DNA of 64,000 nucleotides from contig CAXAMN010003091.1 of assembly GCA_963970005.1 (NCBI GenBank), forward strand, positions 340,561 to 404,560. Reading direction: 5' to 3'. Numbering within the stretch: the first letter of the stretch is position 1; each line of letters begins with the position of its first letter. This document shows positions 49,501-52,405 of this stretch, piece by piece. The notes beneath the pieces were generated by a model that was not told the origin of the DNA, did not search any database, and worked only from the letters and a program-made list of their open reading frames with translations. Position numbers and translations under genes: made by a program. This DNA is from Durusdinium trenchii (taxonomy: Eukaryota > Sar > Dinophyceae > Suessiales > Symbiodiniaceae).

Positions 49501-52405
49501 CGTTGCCCATGTAAGTCATGTAAGCGTCAAATGGCCCGCCTACAGCTTCTCCTGCATCATTTTCCATTTCCTGTGCAGGATGTAACAGCAAACCAACCAA
49601 TTCATTAATTTGTGCCTACTTTGTTCCCTATAAAGAGTGTGCCCTGCTAGCTGCTAGTTGGCTCCCACACTTTCGTGAGAGGAAATGACAAAAGCCCTTC
49701 GAGGCTCAAAGGACCTTAGCAAGACCTTAAGACAGAACATAGTGGCTTCAATGCGCGAAGCACCATAAGCGAAATTAAAATTAGGGAAATTCAGAGCGGC
49801 GCAAATCAGCTGCTACAGTATCAATTGTGGGAAGGCGGACGTCCTTGGTGACGGCATGATCGCCAAGATTGAACTCAGTCAAGCTGATGCCTTACTTCTA
49901 CTTCTTGTGAGTTGTCTTATCGTGTTCCGACTCATTGCCGCCTTTTTTGCTGTTCAGCGGCTTAGGCCATAGCACTTTGGCCACATTCTTAGTTTGCTTT
50001 CAAGGCTGATACGGCGTGATGCATTGCCAATAGGAAGCACGATGTCGACAGAGCAGAACGATCAAACAAAACAGATGTGAGTGGAGTTTGAGTTGCAAAC
50101 AGCAAACCTAAACCAACATGTCGAGACAATGGCAGATGGTGGCTTACATGCCTGCAGAACTCCACTTCAATGGCCTTGCCATTGAACAGCGCTTGAATGA
50201 AATCATGCTCCATGTGAGTTGTTGAGTTGGAGTGTCAGGACATTGCCCTAAGCATCCTATAAAGTTAGATAATGGGATCTATTGAATACATGAGAGCTTG
50301 CACGGCAATGCATCGCATAGCATGGCAGTGCCTTTTGCCTAGCCACGTGACGTCATGAGTCACTGAAGGCTTCAACGTTTGGCTTCAGATGCTGAAGCAC
50401 AGGCTTCGAGGACAACAACCAGTTCCAGCTCGCGAGCGCCCGGAACCAAAGCGCTGCAGGAAGTAACATCGCATGAAGAGATGATTTTGACGGATGGTTC
50501 TTCCCAGGGAGAAAGCGGAGGGACAGAGGTTTACTTGCGCAAGTCAACTCAGATCAACTGGCCTAGGCTCATGTCTTAAGATTGCTTGAGCTGCTGCTTC
50601 GATCCTTTGTCTCTTTGGGTCTGTCTCTTTGGCCTTGACAACGTGCCATTTGTGGAGGAGCAGGGGCACACTGGTGGTGTCCTTTCCTCTCCACCAGAAA
50701 GATCCAGCAAGTTCCAAGTTCCGCACAGATGGATCAGATGGTATGCCATGCGCAGTACACATAACCCATGCTCACACGTAACAGACATAACACTTTGCGG
50801 CCCCATCCCTGCCTTTTAGCCTCCTTTACTACTAGCTTCTTGTTTCTACTAGTAAGGCACTTGTTACTAGAAGCGATGCACGGGCCTATGAGACTACTAG
50901 TACTAGTAGCTTTCTGTTACTACTAGTAAGGCACCTGTTACTACTAGTAAGGCACCTGTTACTACTAGTAAGGCACTTGTTACTACAAGAAGGGGCAAAC
51001 ATTGAAAGAGTCCACAGTAGACCCGGATCTGAGGTGTGCGATCCTGTGAGCATCAGACGATTTTTAATCGATTTTCAAGCTGCGCTGGCCAAAGTGGACG
51101 TTGCCTTTTTTAAGGGTTCAACCGTTCAATGCTGAATTCTTGGCCCAAAAATCGTGCATAGTGAGTTGACAAGCTTTCATAATGTATAGTCGAATAGCTC
51201 CTTATCAGACTTGCTTTGATCTAATTATGAGCCTGGGCGTTTCGTCGCCAGCGCTTGTGAAAGCTCATGTGTCTCACAGGTCTAATGCTGAAAATGGTCT
51301 CAGCTGTGAAGACAGGGCCCACGCCACATGGCAACAGTCGAGCAGATTCGAGCAGGAACGATTTATCAACCTGAACTGAGAAGCTTGCATGAACTGAACA
51401 TTGTACAAACTACCAAAGCCATGAAGCGAGACCAGAAAGGACTTCCAGTATGCAGGGCAAAGCCCTTTGTACAATGAAATCGCGAAAAGTGAGATGCAGC
51501 TCATGATTGTATTTTAGCTGGCTACGAGCCCTTTGATGAATGTGCCAGCAAGCCGAGGCTAAATAAGGCAAAGAAATCAGCTAGAACCCAATTGCATCCA
51601 TGTTTGTCGGGACAGAGGTGAATCCCATTTAGACTGATTGCCACCATAGATGGCCTTTGCTATTGGTCCATGTTTGTTTGCTCGAGTTCCAACATTTCGA
51701 CAGCTTTCCCAAGTTGGCATTGCCAAGTTGGCTGGCCTCGCAGGTGAGGCCACCCATTACCATGAACTTTGAGGTGCCTCAATTCACCGCGAGTGGGCCC
51801 TTCAGCTGCAACCCAGCGGGTGGTAAGCAAGATGAACAAGCTTGTCGGCTTCAGCCAACGTTGCGCCTTGCTACGCCTTGCTTATTCATTTTCCAGACCA
51901 AGTGATAAGAGATAGGATCCTTGCTCGATTGACCTCCAAGAGATCTATAATATGTGATTGTGTGCCTGTGGCCCGTCGTGGGGCTCAGTCAACAATCCAC
52001 CCAGGCTACGAGTACGGTTTCTCAAGGTGCAGGAGAAAAGCCTGAGCCCTTTTATTCTGAGCCTTCCTGTCAGATACTGGTGCCTTTGTAGATTGCAGTG
52101 TTTTTCACTGAGATGATAAATTGATGGACTATGTCCAGAAACAGCATTTAAATTCCGTTCCCATCTTCCTTGAGGGTCAGTCTTTTGTTTGGCATGTGGC
52201 CAATCCACAGAAGTTGAGAAGAGGCATTGCAATGTTGACGAGATTCCGTGGAGCACGCCTCCTGAGGCCAGTACAAGCCAGTCAAGTGGATTCGGTACCT
52301 CACCAAGGCAGGTCATACGCAAAAAAAAACAATACATCGAAGCACGTAACAGCGGCACATTACAATGTTGTGCTAAAGGCCGGGACCTATGAGCATCGCA
52401 TATGA
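256..52405 (+). CDS. AP2M1: Clathrin adaptor complex medium (mu) subunit, AP-2-like; split gene, 5' end outside window
   Basis: This is the mu chain of a clathrin adaptor complex, which binds tyrosine-based sorting signals of membrane cargo and phosphoinositides during coated-vesicle formation. I assembled it from exon-sized matches that follow the family order: longin domain (256-1551), linker and start of the mu homology domain (13.0-15.1 kb), mu homology domain (15.8-18.6 kb), and C-terminus (51.7-52.4 kb). Diagnostic strings are [46 protein letters not shown] and KWIRYLTK, ending in AGTYEHRI and a TGA at 52403-52405. These fit AP-2 mu better than AP-1 or AP-3, although AP-4 is not fully excluded. 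Most junctions are GC-AG. The first roughly 50 residues lie to the left of the window. Some linker exons and three or four boundaries could not be fixed. A 33-kb intron splits the last three domain strands from the rest. Confidence 0.88.
5791..6962. repeat. 13-bp minisatellite array, block 1
   Basis: About 90 head-to-tail copies of a 13-base unit, GGGACACTCTTGT, with a very common AGGACACTCTTGT variant and occasional shortened or mutated units. A 13-base unit without stop codons keeps all three frames of a strand open, and here both strands stay open, which gives many false reading frames of 60-150 codons (a 13-residue periodic peptide containing [13 protein letters not shown] on the minus strand). 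I regard it as non-coding satellite in an intron. Confidence 0.95.
6962..7290. repeat. 62-63-bp tandem repeat between the two 13-bp blocks
   Basis: Four full units starting near 6962, 7024, 7087 and 7150, and partial units near 7213 and 7260. Each carries GGGGTAAAATTTAGAGAAGG-like sequence, then a TTGACTCACCCTTTTGTG segment, and ends in CAATGCAG. Units are diverged by several bases. No gene is seen. Confidence 0.9.
7366..8038. repeat. 13-bp minisatellite array, block 2 (with assembly gap)
   Basis: The same 13-base unit as block 1, about 50 copies, interrupted by ten N bases at 7461-7470. The gap sits inside the array, so the true copy number is unknown. The right end is degenerate (GGGACTCTCTTCC) and passes into another repeat family. 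Confidence 0.95.
7461..7470. other. Assembly gap (10 N)
   Basis: Run of ten N inside the 13-bp minisatellite. Confidence 0.99.
8039..8740. repeat. Cluster of short duplications (units of about 25-75 bp)
   Basis: Several unrelated duplicated units lie side by side. Two copies of an about 60-base unit beginning CAGCTCSCCAGATACTCC lie in 8039-8160. Two copies of an about 73-base unit with ACAAATCGCACTCTCGCCTG begin near 8165 and 8238. Two copies of GCGTTTCGTACGAGACTTCC lie near 8319 and 8372. Four copies of CTGCGCCTGCCACGA lie in 8555-8730. Long open frames here (up to 307 codons) are low-complexity by-products. Confidence 0.85.
9141..9200. repeat. 10-bp tandem repeat (GAGACGACGA)n
   Basis: About six perfect copies of GAGACGACGA. 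It is followed by unique sequence and, at 9430-9530, by an ATCATAT-type AT-rich microsatellite. Confidence 0.9.
10066..10100 (+). repeat. Short copy of the 21-bp dispersed repeat
   Basis: Contains AACCTAATAGCGATGGCCTCC-type sequence followed by a second diverged unit (AACCCAGTAGCGAT). It belongs to the same family as the array at 17111-17470. Confidence 0.85.
12852..12911. repeat. Perfect 24-bp inverted repeat with 12-base loop
   Basis: The left arm, 12852-12875, begins CGCTTCTTCAAGGAAGCTCC. The right arm, 12888-12911, is its exact reverse complement. The right half (CTTCCTTGAAGAAGCG) recurs at 53946-53961, next to another palindrome, which suggests a dispersed foldback family. It could be a small hairpin-type transposable element. 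No reading frame is present. Confidence 0.9.
13021..18630 (+). CDS. AP2M1: AP-2-like mu subunit, linker and mu-homology-domain exons
   Basis: The exons run in order. About 13021-13089 reads [13 protein letters not shown] to KKYITQ. 13574-13627 contains [12 protein letters not shown]. 13801 to about 13827 reads [10 protein letters not shown] segment ending at 14187 reads [10 protein letters not shown]. 15049 to about 15117 reads [17 protein letters not shown]. 15862-15948 reads [11 protein letters not shown] to EPFQLM. 16111-16165 reads [18 protein letters not shown]. 16427 onward reads [12 protein letters not shown]. About 16855-16892 reads KSKFANM. 17019-17057 reads [13 protein letters not shown]. 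17694-17756 reads [12 protein letters not shown] to LLAE. 18595-18630 reads [12 protein letters not shown]. Each joins its neighbour in frame when GC, GA or GT donors and AG acceptors are used. Missing or unclear are the stretch just after VFIDVIENA and the loop before FHQCV. One intron contains the 21-bp repeat array at 17111-17470. Confidence 0.85.
17111..17470 (+). repeat. 21-bp minisatellite array (AACCTAATAGCGATGGCCTCC family)
   Basis: About 17 copies of a 21-base unit, AACCTAATAGCGATGGCCTC plus C, with variants (AACAGC, AATAGCAATGG, AAGAGCGATG). It sits in the intron between the mu-subunit exons at 17019-17057 and 17694-17756. As 21 is a multiple of three, both strands give long open frames, which are not genes. 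The same unit occurs at four other places in the window. Confidence 0.95.
21385..21775 (+). repeat. Left LTR of the copia element
   Basis: 391 bases, starting AGTCAAAATATCACATACAG and ending CTTGTCACTTTCAT. It does not have the usual TG...CA ends; I set the ends by the target duplication. Compared with the right LTR it has an extra 9 bases in the run CTTTCGTGCTTTTCGTGC. It contains CCGTCGCTATGGCTCAAG at 21467-21484, whose 3' half equals the end of the dinoflagellate spliced leader. Confidence 0.92.
21776..21786 (+). promoter_or_regulatory. Possible primer-binding site
   Basis: TTGGTTATCAGC directly follows the left LTR. Copia elements commonly use the 3' end of initiator Met tRNA, whose complement is TGGTATCAG-like; here there is one extra T. 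The match is suggestive only. Confidence 0.4.
21838..23325 (+). CDS. Copia 5' ORF: acidic proline/alanine-rich protein with KptA/Tpt1-like segment
   Basis: Starts at the first in-frame ATG after the LTR ([10 protein letters not shown]). The first roughly 300 residues are low-complexity Ala/Pro/Glu with four hairpin-coded AAAxGA tracts. An acidic stretch ends with a segment like a ubiquitin-interacting motif ([11 protein letters not shown]). A globular part follows at about 22830-23110 with [17 protein letters not shown], which resembles the N-terminal half of Tpt1/KptA RNA 2'-phosphotransferases (LRH, then a D..G turn). I do not see the second, NAD-binding half. The frame is lost around 23.2-23.3 kb and continues in the next entry. 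Function in the element is unknown. Confidence 0.6.
   Translation: MPRVTPPRSPRPEPAQAAASGADSSLGPSVAPNPDPRSQPAAAMQAAAPSADSWGAGKGVAEVEVTSLSELGSQAVDALNLFVDNQDPPAAAAGAGSDSSRWAGAASSAGSGPTIFPPSVMEHEDRDLELEEPFAGPADQEVLDDAEANPFDSPTAEGQQAPVVEHSLGDTQVHPSPDQDHPVPEETTSASANAPNLADQGDPAPAEEEPEEFVPPETLIAQASPTPNSPPLFTNNLFDPLGEDEDSSAEEAVNEEIAQRIQEQYDLETALKESAQAAGVEPEPADLGIGEAAATGAGRGERDRTRRRGCRAGAKRVAGRENLSYGTTCEYISAQLGDSTYARFGRRFNLPHIPPQVARRQYPEWFGYVLRHSDRWAFDAEGELLPVDTITRWATILPELWQFLYSIDPTLLQGMPQPKYRLPRGYWSSDHPFVPLRHVRSAAPPRTVFNSDSKASSSAAPPRADRSRSAARQPVPRQQERLGALRLSVGIPRLC
23319..24128 (+). CDS. Copia 5' region, continuation in shifted frame (proline-rich)
   Basis: A frame continuing from the preceding one after a shift. 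It is rich in Lys, Pro, Ser and Ala, with a hairpin tract AAASGAG, and includes a more ordered piece with [20 protein letters not shown]. No family recognised. Around 24.05 kb the sensible reading passes into the frame of the next entry, whose upstream codons read [18 protein letters not shown] across the hairpin at 24086-24104. Confidence 0.5.
   Translation: MLTPRSQVEAKASKAKAGKSTSKGIESEPKSVPAEPKTTQAAASGAGTSHTSASKPVPPSPPPKVPPVISPQAKGSTQVKAGATFVEVPKPSSPLRLPPPPKGPAPSPPTEASSQDGPSYVVPFEPAPSVPYGESEPLDAPGPNEYSYRGPLKPMIPKWTRSNPEQIPVLRPVKAERCLLFVATPINSHEQDDTLEPQSSDLAHAKADASNALGGAALRGDLEQALSQAKPEVTVEEEEDVRRSNQIRTNRQRVQKPLPLARNQFVRSL
24125..24922 (+). CDS. Copia 5' region, continuation in third frame
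   Basis: Begins [18 protein letters not shown] and includes [17 protein letters not shown], then an acidic stretch and a Pro/Ser-rich tail ending RSRSPTKVN. The frame probably extends upstream of the ATG. It stops at a TAA near 24920, and the protein-like reading resumes one frame over with [20 protein letters not shown], so this looks like a small insertion or deletion within one long polypeptide. No known domain. Confidence 0.5.
   Translation: MTLGPGAFIHRHLTSFRFRRTQWDREHEHSMPIEEARDRVYDLDWSSTPQAEGDQLLPSSSTIQVNPNADVYELDAEDSDNSDPEARSRRIRNLEGRTEDAGWLTWLDGERPKGALAHHPKPKLAEPASKRVRVVVTADALKGTPPVSPPHVRQVIVVPKNKPKGASVAAGPRVPLHEPQLSAATETVLVPSGLPQPPPQARDTAQASATPIAPPVSQPPVVKASKSHSTPPPAVSIESSSASPPPPKPPTTARPVRSRSPTKVN
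24654..26204 (+). CDS. Copia 5' region with HAD-like phosphatase segment
   Basis: Open from 24654, but convincing only from about 24915, since the earlier arginine-rich part overlaps the preceding frame. After about 200 proline-rich residues comes a globular part from 25671 to 26170. It shows the four HAD-superfamily motifs in order: [13 protein letters not shown] (motif I, nucleophile Asp, second acidic residue replaced by His), [10 protein letters not shown] (motif II), [11 protein letters not shown] (motif III Lys) and FMDDRADIL (motif IV). It ends in a Gly/Arg-rich tail ([10 protein letters not shown]). Ordinary copia elements have no such domain. A role in nucleic-acid end processing or as a captured host domain is inference. 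Confidence 0.6.
   Translation: MSPNCQQPLKRCWCHPVCLSRRLRREIQPKQVLRQLRLRCLSRLSSKRRSPTARRLRRYQSSLRQLLHHRQSRLRRRALFVLGLLLRLIKPPPPEARQLSAEAKRRAFEAFEERNRPVRVETDNTGKPLPAGARVPVGAGLTAAAPSDPTPPGDGDDDQGEPSTPRSPKQPPRPKSPDRPPSQHTASGLPYKTPPGSLTGRSASWERDPSRQLEPAPPRPVTPKRKPPPPSPYPFPYGKPAGVPSVPHDTAWASQAASSAAAPPVLDNSWWAPTAVSRADSHEEPPSGGRLAPHRPPSGSPPSDTPRSIQPTTRYQPNQLPRLFGQQLADPLTLIPAQAGVFEVGLDWHKVLDTMLSPVRTPTNILTDRLKQLESLPARITIISFTGAGDRYESTVQEIDAFRDQCRAAGCQLGGGFFLTNEKTGRGGKAELISRLRIRAFMDDRADILAEIRRTGCSAMGFNARDYPQETSGAIQVLTDYIWSRLAHWDAHHPLQAFVLQQYSGQGGRGGGRRRR
26473..28602 (+). CDS. gag: Copia Gag-like protein
   Basis: I chose the ATG of [15 protein letters not shown] rather than the upstream open frame from 26326, which runs through a hairpin in the spacer. 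The order is an Arg/Ser/Pro-rich N-terminus; a long Gln/Ala-rich coiled coil (about 26870-27300, with repeated [15 protein letters not shown] units); Pro-rich spacers; a zinc-knuckle-like [13 protein letters not shown] (C-x2-C-x3-H-x4-C, near 27990); then a conserved region with [13 protein letters not shown] and [12 protein letters not shown]. The frame drifts near 28.5 kb: the likely continuation [20 protein letters not shown] lies in another frame up to 28669. Confidence 0.75.
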   Translation: MANHTGITPPSDPSSAGRSRSSPEFDTATSRGRVPAASVTITTRARGTRQNRVEPRPGPRTMAEESRSSEEPRRHRGASARGRELLDRGVPSSSSQRPVPFISLASVPKPSQPYTNNPIDPNTPAAAFVAGAAIQEANQAAHIAHHAASMAEQQQAIEAMRARQLAAQAEEHATHVQSQAQFVVHETRQQAENMVGQARAQAEAMVGHVRAQAEQYVQSQQHEHVQRQRQLEQQAHQWASGVEAAYRAHVDQVNTTASAELLELQRHNAYLTQQLQLAARSPVPSSPKEPPAVSPAPSTQPLHSVRSTLSHQYESSEFAAPFQAAQHSNMPPTAQPVDMQIPKSFQTSAPQEFYVGTPVGTPHGVATPVQRDSTYVAALERELGQTREMLNQVLSLVHAGPANIPSPPEHGVPMPFRMAPTPPPGLPTQVLSACPKPCACAPMPAGYPTSAANVAASSTQPPPPQPGARVLPPSFPVFERTKKADGGSSPSSSSSSSDSEVEDSCRMCGGKHREIRCPHLTMNKEDHKVESTPTASSEVTDYAEHESEIVYVKGLTNLILPNIPVDSGQARGYINQVLMNIGSLQKTPGSDLYHWAQECLTKDDSALRGDKRFPRTDREIATKMLKVCKSGRFGIIFQRMVEESRLSGIGMPCGRVTLARIFRHFQLEKDRIGMLGERNLLTLRLIGAEDRGPHNLPGEVQIHPCRDSF
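28603..28731 (+). pseudogene. Frameshifted Gag continuation
   Basis: Between the two larger frames the protein-like reading is [20 protein letters not shown] up to the stop at 28667-28669, then [17 protein letters not shown] in the next frame. These join the gag frame to the downstream frame if two single-base shifts are allowed. This spacer is therefore coding sequence damaged by indels, or misread. Confidence 0.55.
28732..29457 (+). CDS. Copia CCCH zinc finger and aspartic protease
   Basis: Opens with a Lys-rich basic stretch ([15 protein letters not shown], about 28.9 kb), then a CCCH-type finger [19 protein letters not shown] (C-x7-C-x4-C-x3-H, near 29128-29183), then the protease active-site block [14 protein letters not shown] near 29308. 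In copia elements this position usually reads LDSGAS or similar; here the catalytic triplet is DTA. The frame runs off at a run of nine G residues at 29416-29424. With eight G the protein would continue [19 protein letters not shown]. Confidence 0.8.
   Translation: MWEKVDLHIELERIKANRQAFDKKLRDSHTADLATTYNPKAIPANPAKTDKPKKEKSKEDKKKEKKEKKEKAKKDKQQPVDVHAAPGPKSKAPKGPPKAKPKGNTPTPPTTPRSQQVKRAADMTAQEKARTPCAFYAYNSCRAKQCAFLHDSQNKYKGPPPKALRFPKEKAKATAAVAQVHALPAFSNGKISWLWDTAAGRHLFGKQALTSSMRQHAAPSRNPVNFTTGGGCATKREIASV
29438..30694 (+). CDS. Copia protease end, pre-integrase zinc motif and integrase core
   Basis: Continues the protease after the G-run shift ([18 protein letters not shown]). The pre-integrase zinc motif [15 protein letters not shown] (H-x3-H...C-x2-C) is near 30033-30080. 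The integrase core follows: [12 protein letters not shown] (first Asp), [10 protein letters not shown] (second Asp) and [12 protein letters not shown] (Glu), then AVHMQSGLP and SMSFDRPS. It stops at TAG 30692-30694, while the family-typical next step, [12 protein letters not shown], lies one frame over across that stop. Confidence 0.88.
   Translation: MKSLAFKGSPILEGEEVYILNERPPAQSIGKTVMDKGYMFIWDPREQVPYLVPPSVVPQCRLRIPRKHRICASRVVEYVPQYDEEVTPVDYVPPDRLQPMGAVDASPASTSHEDSIFSDGELSTPSVADDVVSEPMDLDSDVSPKSNSSQSRGSIAAAPSAGAERVPPHPDDDKTLLEIADVELDGTPEALKAAAFEEPHILTHYPKNPYCPVCQISKSTSKRVARKPDTRDDDMIDPPKGPFEQLSTDDVIMAKGDDFAGKGTGGTKVFHIVRDTFSGARIAYPMVNRTASNHAKNFRHFLGLRANELASCVLIKMDEAGELEQAAHEVGLLPEVSLPNRWPHNATLERDIREEKECCRAVHMQSGLPYEFHTYSFPYACMSMSFDRPSLSDPAKSQWEALTRSKFDGIQFADALVN
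30694..30966 (+). CDS. Copia integrase C-terminal segment (shifted frame)
   Basis: Reads [19 protein letters not shown] and [15 protein letters not shown], the usual copia sequence that follows the integrase core. It is out of frame with the core by one shift and with the next frame by another near 30950 ([10 protein letters not shown] against [11 protein letters not shown]). Confidence 0.8.
   Translation: MYYRDRKVGKRTLEPNMSPGLFMGWRIESGFRYRYVARIMDYMDFKVSKRPNVLDVPEAEIYTEEGPPIFPMASTKLRHLHRGSADARRA
30938..34132 (+). CDS. Copia reverse transcriptase and RNase H
   Basis: 1064 open codons. The N-terminal part has [19 protein letters not shown] and a Pro-rich linker. Reverse transcriptase motifs follow: [37 protein letters not shown], and the active-site [11 protein letters not shown] near 32985. 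RNase H follows with [10 protein letters not shown] (33540), [14 protein letters not shown] (33680), [10 protein letters not shown] (33785) and ADIFTKALP (33950). All catalytic acids are present. The C-terminus runs into the last hairpin motif (AAAQCAV) just before the stop at 34130-34132. It looks intact and could be functional if the upstream shifts are bridged. Confidence 0.95.
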   Translation: MVPPTPVGPKSRSVCITLDRVIRFSQTPGCKACERKTRHHTAECRKRFARLVEEEKAELLAKRKEGITVEEIPPVAPEDPPPPPPADPPPEAPDDASATPTVIAGLSITPHTTNRTQLVQTRPESGVPVFGMPAVTKVPQVDQVKKKRNRGKKRPPKFNRCMFEFACAPDSQMHKTFLELGIPHVPLSKEHLDLTNADMQDQLHNHLETCEEVPDLWASIPCTSGSPRQRVNRSKGGARFARVHAQQVRESKRLFAEFERSAGIVLSRGGTVTFEWPKGCESWNRHDVQSFFDSHPEFQQVEFDGCAVGVRSTKDRPTKKTWRLMMTSQRIIDAFSQHKCTHSPHEHDHAVGSQTAKTAFYPPQMVSEIARALYPQRANLAPAPAMPCVVPAAASQAREEEHRVKEQSLKHISALAGADTFALAVETDEVANQMAECLMDLETLVRTAFDIPEDPKHHGRVHAMVTKLLSRAEMLANPKAVEKVKEEATSLTDIGTWDLDSVQEYDAVKAEAKASKVSVHFGRLMTIASIKFWELAEHLHKMKGRIVYRGDCARDENGVAAVYEELGANPTSVQGLNACLAYGSLPGHACTAADAVKAYVQAFLKSKYKTWIELPPELRLEWWKGKFTRPVVLLVRALYGHPDAGGMWENHLKGILKKMDGEEIPEYPGNFYFRGTGLMLSTYVDDLTLSGPSEHHAPFWNQLMSEVNVEPPETIYRILGRNHVYASFDKVQGEENAALGAAPDALIFDMKGYAQQTIDLYKSVAKVDKIKPAQTPFIPDGTWPKEDEDSPGELAPKACSILMKALWLARLSRPDILKPINDLATKVQAWTRVHDKKLLRLIQYLQYSLDYRLTASCQDDPKDLRLELYVDADFGGDAGNVKSTSGGFLVLKGPNTFFPLAWISKRQTSTSRSTTESEVVSLAHSLYQEGIPALQLWEKLLQRPVDLVIHEDNQATIIVVRKGYSPKLRHIGRTHKINLSSLKECPDDPCINVQYIDTNEQAADIFTKALPPQKWYKALCLLGIRTDIREPKPSLRDRSFSLGADVGAKAAAQCAVINACTVNP
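34138..34153 (+). promoter_or_regulatory. Polypurine tract of copia element
   Basis: AAAGCGGCGAGGGGGG directly precedes the right LTR, where second-strand synthesis is primed in LTR retrotransposons. Confidence 0.75.
34154..34536 (+). repeat. Right LTR of the copia element
   Basis: 383 bases, nearly identical to the left LTR, ending CTTGTCACTTTTCAT before the target duplicate TATGAT at 34537-34542. Confidence 0.93.
35087..36905. mobile_element. LTR-like direct repeat pair with short interior
   Basis: A 329-base sequence is present twice in direct orientation, at 35087-35415 and 36577-36905, differing at about five bases. From TGAGTAGG to GGACACACA the repeats have TG...CA ends, as LTRs do. 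The interior of about 1.16 kb has no retroviral-type domains. It is largely GTGGTG-type low complexity (35640-36190) with an assembly gap at 36194-36203. A small non-autonomous LTR element is the best reading; a segmental duplication is the alternative. Flanking CACACACT on both sides could be a target duplicate blurred by microsatellite. Confidence 0.55.
36194..36203. other. Assembly gap (10 N)
   Basis: Run of ten N between the GTGGTG-type low-complexity stretch and unique sequence inside the LTR-like pair. Confidence 0.99.
37732..37770 (-). repeat. 21-bp dispersed repeat, reverse orientation
   Basis: GGAGGTCATCGCTATTAGGT and neighbouring bases are the reverse complement of two units of the family at 17111-17470. 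Confidence 0.85.
38723..38778 (+). CDS. Candidate exon (unidentified)
   Basis: Between an AG acceptor and an AG|GT donor this reads [18 protein letters not shown]. Both ends fit splice rules and the peptide looks ordered. I do not recognise the family. It could belong to the EF-hand gene downstream. About 400 bases upstream, 38295-38330 reads [12 protein letters not shown], close to the kinase catalytic loop. Confidence 0.3.
40630..40711 (+). repeat. 21-bp dispersed repeat, four copies
   Basis: Four units of CTCCAACCTAATAGCGATGG-type sequence, same family and orientation as the array at 17111-17470. Confidence 0.9.
44673..49950 (+). CDS. Nested EF-hand calcium-binding gene (exon set, incomplete)
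   Basis: Exon-sized pieces on the plus strand inside the 33-kb adaptor intron. 44673-44731 after TTTGCAG reads [20 protein letters not shown]. About 46389-46500 has an EF-hand loop [12 protein letters not shown] (46392-46427). About 46766-46860 reads [20 protein letters not shown] with a degenerate EF-hand. 48999-49080 reads [18 protein letters not shown] with a perfect loop at 49017-49052 and splice signals at both ends. About 49330-49380 reads [15 protein letters not shown]. 49838-49873 has a loop [12 protein letters not shown]. Three good loops in order suggest one multi-exon EF-hand protein. I could not assemble a start or stop. It may be a calcium-dependent kinase, but no kinase core is secure. 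Confidence 0.5.
45247..45283 (+). repeat. 21-bp dispersed repeat, diverged
   Basis: CCTCCAACTAACTTGCGATG and CCTCCACCTAATAGCG are diverged units of the 17111-17470 family. Confidence 0.75.
46392..46427 (+). other. EF-hand loop 1
   Basis: Codons give [12 protein letters not shown]: acidic or oxygen ligands at positions 1, 3, 5, 9 and 12, Gly at 6 and an aliphatic residue at 8, the canonical calcium loop. The flanking helix residues LRL before and VGAFACSLF after are consistent. Confidence 0.75.
48999..49080 (+). other. EF-hand exon 2
   Basis: Reads [20 protein letters not shown] and then SLLIDLA. The loop [12 protein letters not shown] is canonical, and the preceding F-x-x-Y-D helix is typical. 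The exon is bounded by CAAG before and GTCGCA after. Confidence 0.8.
50827..50990. repeat. Short tandem repeat with CTACTAGTAAGGCAC
   Basis: About five units of TTACTACTAGTAAGGCACTT-type sequence with a palindromic core (ACTAGT), plus diverged TAGCTTCTTGTT pieces. Similar TACTAGTAGCTTCTTG pieces lie near 45210-45305. No gene. Confidence 0.8.
51744..52405 (+). CDS. AP2M1: AP-2-like mu subunit, C-terminal exons and stop
   Basis: Four exons. 51744-51796 reads [18 protein letters not shown]. 52005-52039 reads [11 protein letters not shown]. 52267-52307 reads [13 protein letters not shown]. 52379-52405 reads AGTYEHRI and then TGA. All three introns start with GC (51797, 52040 and 52308) and end in AG; the last is only 71 bases. 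Split codons close exactly: GG plus G gives Gly, and A plus GC gives Ser. This part carries the final strands of the mu homology domain and the usual KWVRYITKAG-type terminus. It continues directly from the exon ending at 18630 (TDKQW then VRPPIT), so the 33-kb interval between them is an intron, unless the assembly is misjoined. Confidence 0.9.

Larger units (their letters stand above)
18631..51743 (+). other. Giant 33.1-kb intron of the mu gene
   Basis: It starts with GTGCCG after the TDKQW exon and ends with CTCGCAG before the VRPPIT exon; joining these gives an uninterrupted family match. It holds a full copia element, an LTR-like duplicated pair, dispersed repeats, and EF-hand exons on the same strand. 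The stretch 18631-21384 shows no recognised gene; a frame at 20669-20881 containing [20 protein letters not shown] reads like protein but is unidentified. Stretches 37000-44600 and 49950-51740 hold only repeats and weak exon candidates. Confidence 0.7.

Noticed and set aside
50827..50990. Possible CRISPR-like array (regular CTACTAGTAAGGCAC units)
   Set aside because: There are no spacers; the units abut as a simple tandem repeat in eukaryotic DNA.
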